The notes under the pieces are model-generated. The model was not told the origin of the DNA, did not search any database, and saw only the letters and a list, made by a program, of their open reading frames with translations. From assembly GCA_019565575.1 (NCBI GenBank), contig CP067379.1:2418001-2482000 (forward strand): DNA of 64,000 bases, in the 5' to 3' direction. The stretch is from Flavobacterium covae (lineage in GTDB: Bacteria; Bacteroidota; Bacteroidia; Flavobacteriales; Flavobacteriaceae). Positions 58,197 through 64,000 of the stretch are shown piece by piece. Every line of letters begins with the position of its first letter. Positions within the stretch are counted from its first letter, which is position 1. The translations under genes and the position numbers were made by a program.

Positions 58197-58587
58197 AAAC
58201 TATAGATGATAATATTGTTAAAATTATATCATTTTTTTTGTGTTTAAAAAGAATTATAATAAATATTTTTATTACATAAAGTACTAAGATCTTTAATATT
58301 CCTTTTCATTCAAATATAGATAATTTTAAAAAATATAAAATATTTTGTATACTACATTTTGAAAAAGAATCATATTTAATATCATTTTATAAGAAAAAAG
58401 CATTAGTTAAAGCTCTCAGTTTAAATATACATGATATGCCTTTTAGTAAAAATCAGAACCAAAACAATTTTTATGAAATAGAATGTTATTTATCACTACT
58501 TCTTTAATATAAAACTGCTCTCAAAAAATCTCATTCTGGAGCAGTTATTAGGATAATATTTTTTTAAATATTTTAGCTCTTAAAAAA
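58197..58587. other. Intergenic region, 391 bases
   Basis: AT-rich. A plus-strand frame ending at 58507 is open for about 70 codons, with only a late ATG (58437); I do not call it. A hairpin AACTGCTC / GAGCAGTT (58513-58520 and 58539-58546) may terminate transcription from either side. Confidence 0.45.
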
Positions 58588-58914
58588 TTATTTAAACAAT
58601 CCATCCATTCCAGGAATATTAGGCATCCCATCTTTAGCAACAGCACCTAATTCAGCTTCGTTTACAGCTGTTGCTTTTTCAATAGCTTTGTTTAATACGG
58701 TTACTAAGTAATCTTCTAATTGCTCTTTATCCTCTAGTAAAGTATCCTCAATGGTGATACTCCTTATTTGGCGATTAGCAGTTAAGGTTACATGCAATAA
58801 TCCATCACTACTTTTTTCATCTACTAAAACAGTATCTAAACGTTTTTTAGTATCTTCAATTTTCTGTTGGGTTTCTTTTAATTTGCCCATCATGCCCATA
58901 ATATCTCCAAACAT
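58588..58914 (-). CDS. YbaB/EbfC-family nucleoid-associated protein
   Basis: 108 residues: helical start [20 protein letters not shown], then [20 protein letters not shown] and a C-terminal [13 protein letters not shown], as in the family. DNA-binding dimer. It diverges from the oligopeptidase gene. Confidence 0.9.
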   Translation of the reverse strand: MFGDIMGMMGKLKETQQKIEDTKKRLDTVLVDEKSSDGLLHVTLTANRQIRSITIEDTLLEDKEQLEDYLVTVLNKAIEKATAVNEAELGAVAKDGMPNIPGMDGLFK

Positions 58915-58968
58915 AATTTTTTTAGTTTTAATTTAGCCGCAAACTTACTAATTTCATTTATGAAAGTG

Positions 58969-58976
58969 TAAATTTG
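58969..58976 (+). promoter_or_regulatory. Promoter box before the oligopeptidase gene
   Basis: TAAATTTG, a TANNTTTG match 20 bases before the ATG at 58996. No clear TTG at the usual distance. Confidence 0.4.
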
Positions 58977-58995
58977 TAATTCAAAAAATAATAAA

Positions 58996-61053
58996 ATGTC
59001 AGATACCTTTATACCTCCTGTGGCTAAGATTATACCACAAAAATTAGAAATACATAATGATGTACGTATAGATAATTATTATTGGTTAAATGATCGAGAA
59101 AATCAAGACGTAATTGATTATTTGAATGCTGAGAACACATACTATCAGCAAATGACTGCGCATACGAAGGATTTTCAAAAAGAATTATTTCAAGAAATGA
59201 AAGCGCGTATAAAAGAAGACGAATCATCTGTACCTTATCTATATAATGGATATTGGTATATTACGCGTTTTGAAAAAGGGGGGATTATCCTATTTATTCC
59301 CGTAAAAAGAAAGTTTAGAAGCTCCAGAAGAAATTTTGTTTAACTGTAACGAAATGGCAAAAAACTTAGCATACTTTCAATTAGGAGGAGTAAGTGTAAG
59401 CCCAAATAATAAGTTTGCTACTTTTGGTACAGATACAGTAAGTCGTCGTATATACACGATTCAAATTAAAAACTTAGAAACGGGTGAAATCCTCACTGAT
59501 AAAATAGAAAATTGTACAGGAGGGTCAATTTGGGCCAATGATAATAAAACCATCTTTTACACTACTAAAGATCCAGTAACACTTCGTTCAAATAAAGTGT
59601 ATAAACATAAAATAGGAACAGATGTTTCAGAAGATATATTAGTTTTCGAAGAAAAAGATGAAACTTTTAGTGTGTACATCTACAAAGAAAAATCAAAAAA
59701 ATATTTAGTAATTGGTTCTCAAAGTACCATGACCACTGAATATCAGTATTTGAATGCTGATACACCAGATGAATCTTTCTTGATTTTCCAAAAACGAACC
59801 CGAGGTTTAGAATATACAATTTCACATTTTGGTGACAACTTTTATATATTAACAAATAAAGATAATGCCACTAATTTTAAACTAATGAAAACTTCTGAAA
59901 CAACTACTTCAAAGGAAAATTGGGTAGATGTTTTACCACACCGTGAAGATGTTTTATTAGAAGATATTGAAATTTTTAAAGATTATTTGGTAGTTGAAGA
60001 GCGTTCTAATGGGTTAACCCAATTACGAATCATACCATGGAGTGGAGCAGAAGCATATTATCTTCCTTTTGAAAGTGAAACTTATACAGCTTATACATCT
60101 ACGAATGTTGATTTTGATACAGAAATTCTTCGTTATGGGTATCAATCACTAAAAACACCTTCTTCAATTATAGATTTCAACATGCGTACACAAGAAAAAG
60201 AAATCAAAAAGAACAAGAAGTTTTAGGAGGTGCGTTTGCTAAAGATAATTACGAAGAAAACCGAGTATGGGCAACAGCTCGAGATGGTGTAAAAGTACCT
60301 ATTTCATTAGTATACAAAAAAGGAATTGAACTTAATGCACAAAGACCTTTGTTGCAATATGCCTACGGTTCGTATGGTTATTCTATGGATTGTACTTTTT
60401 CAACCACCCGTTTGAGCCTTTTAGACCGTGGATTTATTTATGCAATTGCTCATATTCGAGGAGGAGAAGATTTAGGTCGTCCTTGGTATGAAGAAGGTAA
60501 ATTACTAAAAAAGAAAAATACTTTTACCGATTTTATAGATTGTTCTAAGTTTTTAATTGAAAATAAATATACTTCAGCTCAACATTTATATGCAGAAGGA
60601 GGATCAGCAGGTGGTTTATTGATGGGAGCAATTATAAACATGAATCCTGAGTTGTATAACGGAATTATTTCTGCAGTACCATTTGTAGATGTCGTAACAA
60701 CTATGTTAGATGATTCGATTCCATTAACCACAGGAGAATATGATGAATGGGGTAATCCAAATCATAAAGAATATTATGATTACATGAAATCCTATTCGCC
60801 TTATGATAATGTAGAAGCAAAAGAATATCCCAATATGTTAGTAACAACAGGTTTACATGATTCACAAGTTCAATATTGGGAACCTGCTAAATGGGTTGCT
60901 AAGTTAAGAGCTTCTAAAACTGACAAAAAATTATTATTTTTAGACACAAATATGGATACAGGACATGGTGGAGCTTCAGGCAGATTTGAAGCTTTAAAAG
61001 AAATAGCAAAAGAATTTTCGTTTTTGTTTCAACTAGAAGGAATCAAACGATAA
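58996..61053 (+). CDS. ptrB: Oligopeptidase B / S9A prolyl oligopeptidase family (three frameshifts as read)
   Basis: Serine oligopeptidase cleaving short peptides, oligopeptidase B type after basic residues. [20 protein letters not shown] opens the propeller domain; [14 protein letters not shown] holds the catalytic serine, and [12 protein letters not shown] the histidine. Three one-base losses (a G run near 59278-59283, AAAAAG near 59306-59310, AAAAAG near 60210-60214) split it. Corrected length 686 residues, normal for the family. No signal peptide, so cytoplasmic. Confidence 0.9.
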
Positions 61054-61102
61054 AAAATTAATAGCTTTGTAGTTCATTATCCAGAAAAAATTAATAAACT
61101 GT

Positions 61103-62140
61103 ATGAAGACAGAAATTAAGGCTTATAGCTCTATTTTAGAATTAATAGGAAACACGCCTTTAATTAAATTAAATAAGATAACGGATTCCTTTAAAGGAAA
61201 TTTTTATGCTAAGGTAGAAGCTTTTAATCCAGGACATTCTACAAAAGATAGAATTGCTTTATACATCATTGAAGAGGCTGAGCGCAGAGGGATTTTAAAA
61301 CCAGGTGATACAATAGTAGAAACAACTTCTGGTAATACGGGTTTTAGTCTTGCTATGGTGAGTATCATTAAAGGGTATAATTGTGTTTTGGCCGTGAGTT
61401 CAAAATCTTCACCTGATAAAATAGATATGCTCAAAAGTATGGGAGCAAAAGTATATGTTTGCCCAGCCCACGTTTCTGCAGATGATGAACGTTCTTATTA
61501 TAATGTAGCAAAACGCTTACATGAAGAAACAAAAGGATCTATTTATATAAATCAATATTTTAATGAATTAAATGTTGAAGCACATTATAAAACAACAGGT
61601 CCCGAAATTTGGGAACAAACAGGTGGTCAGATAACGCATATTATTGCTTGCTCAGGTACAGGTGGAACATTATCAGGTACAGCAAAATTTTTAAAAGAAC
61701 AAAATCCTAATATTAGAATTTTAGGAGTAGATGCTTATGGTTCAGTGCTAAAAAAATACCATGAAACAAAAGAGTTTGATTCAGATGAAATTTATCCTTA
61801 TCAAATAGAAGGATTAGGGAAAAACTTGATTCCTACCGCTACCGATTTTGATATTATAGACCGTTTTATTAAAGTTACAGACGAAGAAAGTGCTCACATG
61901 TCTCGAAAATTAGCTAAAACAGAAGGAATTTTTGCAGGGTACACTTCAGGAGCCGTTTTAGAAGCTATTAGGTTATATGATGAAGAAGCTGAATTTAATG
62001 AAAAGAGTGTAGTAGTGGCAATATTACCCGATCACGGATCTCGTTATATGAGTAAAGTATATAATGATGAATGGATGCGATCTCAAGGCTTTTTTGATAG
62101 TGTAAACGCAGAAGATCAAAAAGTAGAATTTATAAAATAA
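61103..62140 (+). CDS. PLP-dependent cysteine synthase/cystathionine beta-synthase family
   Basis: 345 residues in one frame. The N-terminal [12 protein letters not shown] and [10 protein letters not shown] (PLP lysine), [12 protein letters not shown] for substrate carboxylate and [16 protein letters not shown] for phosphate binding. The length and C-terminus differ from typical CysK, so cysteine synthase or cystathionine beta-synthase activity cannot be told apart. Confidence 0.85.
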   Translation: MKTEIKAYSSILELIGNTPLIKLNKITDSFKGNFYAKVEAFNPGHSTKDRIALYIIEEAERRGILKPGDTIVETTSGNTGFSLAMVSIIKGYNCVLAVSSKSSPDKIDMLKSMGAKVYVCPAHVSADDERSYYNVAKRLHEETKGSIYINQYFNELNVEAHYKTTGPEIWEQTGGQITHIIACSGTGGTLSGTAKFLKEQNPNIRILGVDAYGSVLKKYHETKEFDSDEIYPYQIEGLGKNLIPTATDFDIIDRFIKVTDEESAHMSRKLAKTEGIFAGYTSGAVLEAIRLYDEEAEFNEKSVVVAILPDHGSRYMSKVYNDEWMRSQGFFDSVNAEDQKVEFIK

Positions 62141-62205
62141 AGATTAATATTTAAATATAATCGTCTAAAATGCTGTGAAGCATTATAAAATAGAATATTA
62201 CAGAA

Positions 62206-62340
62206 AGGGGCTGTCAAAAAAGTGATAAATCAATATGCAGTTTGTCAATCTGACGTAAGGAGGAATTTTATAATCAACATATTATGTGGTTTCTCTCTCT
62301 GGTTCAAATGACAAGATTGCGGACTTTTTGGACAGTCCTT
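62206..62340 (-). repeat. Family B palindromic repeat (MITE-like), copy 4
   Basis: Ends AGGGGCTGTCAAAAAAGTG and ACTTTTTGGACAGTCCTTTT are complementary and match the IS1182-type inverted repeat. It shares internal words (GTAAGGAGGAAT) with copy 3 in inverse orientation. Confidence 0.7.
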
Positions 62341-62544
62341 TTTATTTATGAAAACTCAAAAAACGTTACCTAACGTATAAAATATTCAAATAATTAGATG
62401 AACAATAAGGAAAAACAAACAACGATTTAAGGGTAAAATGAAAGGATAACATTTTGAAAAAATTTACCAAATTTATGGCATTCTAGAAATTAAAATAAGA
62501 GAATCATATCCCGATGATAGATATAAAAAATCATCTATTAATAA

Positions 62545-62570
62545 AAAGGATAGCTAAAAAACTATCCTTT
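62545..62570. terminator. Bidirectional terminator hairpin
   Basis: AAAGGATAG and CTATCCTTT form a 9-bp stem with an 8-base A-rich loop. It lies between the cysteine-synthase-like gene and convergent oxyR. Confidence 0.6.
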
Positions 62571-62756
62571 CAATTATCGTATAATCATCAAACTTATTGC
62601 TGGTTGGTTGCTCCTCAGCAGAGCCAACTTCCTCTTCAATTTGATGTTGTAATATAAGCAATTTAAAATGAAAAATGCCCACTTTTTTAACTATATTATC
62701 TTAATTTAAAAAAAGATTTTCTAAAATTTGTTTATGTAAATAAATATTTATTGGAC

Positions 62757-63698
62757 TTATTTTTTTGAAAGGGGACTAATGATTTCAACATTTTGAAAAG
62801 CAATGGCACCTCTTAAAATTCCTGAAATTACATTGCGCAAAGCATCTATGATATGGATTTTTAATTCATTTTTAGGAATTAATAAACTGATTTCTCTAGA
62901 TGGTTTTGGATCTTTAAAATGACGTAGTTTTAATTTTTCTTTATCAGATAATTCTAAAGTATGTAAATAAGGAAGTAGCGTAACGCCTAAGCCTTCGTTA
63001 GCTAATCGTATTAGTGTTTCAAAACTACCACTTTCTAATTGAAATTTGTTTTCTTTAGATAGGTTTCTGTTTTTACAAAGATTTAATATTCCATCTCTAA
63101 AACAATGTCCATCTTGTAGCAATAAAATTTCTTCGACATTTAGATCTTCAATTTCTAACTCATTTTTGTTAAACTTACTATGACTTTCAGGAACATAAAC
63201 CATAAAAGGTTCATAATACAATACGATTTCTTTTATTTTTTCTTCTTCTAAAGGTGTGGCTGCAATAGCAGCATCTAAATGACCATTTTTTAACTTAGTT
63301 ATTATTTCAGAGGTGTTTAATTCTTCTATAATAAGCTTTACTTTTGGATATTTTTTTATGAAATTATTTAAAAACATAGGTAGTAAGGTAGGCATTACTG
63401 TTGGGATTATCCCTATTCTAAACTCACCTCCTATAAACCCTTTTTCTTGGTCTACAATATCCTGAATTCGATCCGCTTCATTCACTATATTTTTAGCTTG
63501 TTCCACAATTTTTCTTCCAACTTCGGTAAGTTGAATAGGTTTTTTTGTTCGATCAAAAATGATAATATCCAGTTCTTCTTCAATTTTCTGAATTTGCATA
63601 CTCAGTGTAGGCTGTGTTACAAAACATTTTTCAGCTGCTTGTGTGAAATTTTTATGTTCAGCAACCGCTAATACATATTGTAATTGTGTAATAGTCAT
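62757..63698 (-). CDS. oxyR: Hydrogen-peroxide-sensing LysR regulator OxyR
   Basis: 313 residues. N-terminal HTH with MTITQLQYVLAVAEHKNFTQ and KCFVTQPTLSMQI; C-terminal sensor with GHCFRDGILNLC, whose two cysteines fall at residues 199 and 208, the same numbers as the redox pair of E. coli OxyR. It regulates the peroxide response (katG/dps type genes). It has its own promoter. Confidence 0.92.
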   Translation of the reverse strand: MTITQLQYVLAVAEHKNFTQAAEKCFVTQPTLSMQIQKIEEELDIIIFDRTKKPIQLTEVGRKIVEQAKNIVNEADRIQDIVDQEKGFIGGEFRIGIIPTVMPTLLPMFLNNFIKKYPKVKLIIEELNTSEIITKLKNGHLDAAIAATPLEEEKIKEIVLYYEPFMVYVPESHSKFNKNELEIEDLNVEEILLLQDGHCFRDGILNLCKNRNLSKENKFQLESGSFETLIRLANEGLGVTLLPYLHTLELSDKEKLKLRHFKDPKPSREISLLIPKNELKIHIIDALRNVISGILRGAIAFQNVEIISPLSKK

Positions 63699-64000
63699 TT
63701 TATAAAGTTCTTTTATACAAATATAAGTATAATCAATTTGTTTTATAACAAAAAGTAGTTAAATAAAAATACTTTTGTAAAGTGAAATAACGATCTGCTT
63801 TGTTTAATAAGGAAGAGCCTTTTAGTCATAGAAAAGTTAATAAAACGATGGGGTTATTTTATAAAAGTAAAATGAAGTAAATTATTTTTATTTTTTAATA
63901 AGTATTTTATAGCTTTAAAATAATAAGTTTATTTAAAAGTAAAGTACTTTTTTAATAGAACTAAAATTGGGATATTTTATAAATTTAGAAAAAGAGTTAG
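63699..64000. other. Upstream region of oxyR to the window edge
   Basis: 302 AT-rich bases without a supported gene. The oxyR promoter is at its left edge. Confidence 0.5.
63718..63751 (-). promoter_or_regulatory. Promoter of oxyR
   Basis: On the minus strand TTG (63749-63751), 23-base spacer, TATATTTG (63718-63725), 20 bases before the ATG. A good TANNTTTG match with a long spacer. Confidence 0.5.

Larger units (their letters stand above)
62141..62756. other. Intergenic region, 616 bases
   Basis: Holds family B copy 4 (62206-62340) and a terminator at 62545-62570. Leftward of the terminator's right side a minus-strand frame ends near 62572 with EEQPTSNKFDDYTIIERIVF; without a start it is probably a relic or chance. 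Confidence 0.45.

Noticed and set aside
58290..58507. Open plus-strand frame of about 70 codons between recJ and the YbaB/EbfC gene
   Set aside because: Only a late ATG, very AT-rich and low in complexity; not enough to call a gene.

Overview
The window is AT-rich chromosomal DNA of a member of the Bacteroidota, almost certainly a flavobacterium (Flavobacteriaceae). The evidence is host genes with flavobacterial relatives (a FecA-like TonB receptor, sucC, sdaA, a HopJ-family protein, an LTA-synthase-type sulfatase), flavobacterial promoters (TTG, a spacer of about 19-23, then TANNTTTG) and weak Shine-Dalgarno signals. I cannot name the genus.

Layout. 1-20,060 is host DNA: TonB receptor, LOG-family protein, uvrA, three tandem tRNA-Arg genes, apt, lysA, sucC, an IS1182-family element, phosphatase and sulfatase genes, sdaA, a HopJ-like gene, an S66 carboxypeptidase, and several families of short palindromic repeats. 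About 20,061-55,183 is a Mu-like transposable prophage inserted into an MFS transporter gene, whose two halves flank it. 55,184-64,000 is host DNA again: the MFS N-terminal half, recJ, a YbaB/EbfC gene, an oligopeptidase B gene, a cysteine-synthase-like gene and oxyR.

Prophage. From the left: end sites, leftward repressor, rightward early genes (small DNA-binding protein, AntA/AntB antirepressor), a cassette array built on four copies of a GC-rich hairpin repeat, MuA-like transposase, MuB-like ATPase, a second ATPase, and a run of small early genes. A small HTH-like gene follows. Head genes then run leftward (small and large terminase, DUF1320, portal fused to gpF, gpG). They diverge from a rightward late operon: protease/scaffold, capsid, lysis genes including a probable unimolecular spanin, tail sheath, tube, chaperone with a canonical -1 frameshift site, tape measure, baseplate and fibres. 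Two DNA methyltransferase genes sit at the right end behind a leader that looks like an attenuator.

Sequence quality. About 36 single-base frameshifts break otherwise well-conserved genes. Most are one-base changes in A/T/G runs, often AAAAAAG read as AAAAAG. Seven share one signature, CTGAAG read as CTGGAAG (or its complement). This pattern points to assembly or base-calling error, possibly linked to a modified base, rather than gene decay. Such genes are annotated here as one CDS across the shift.
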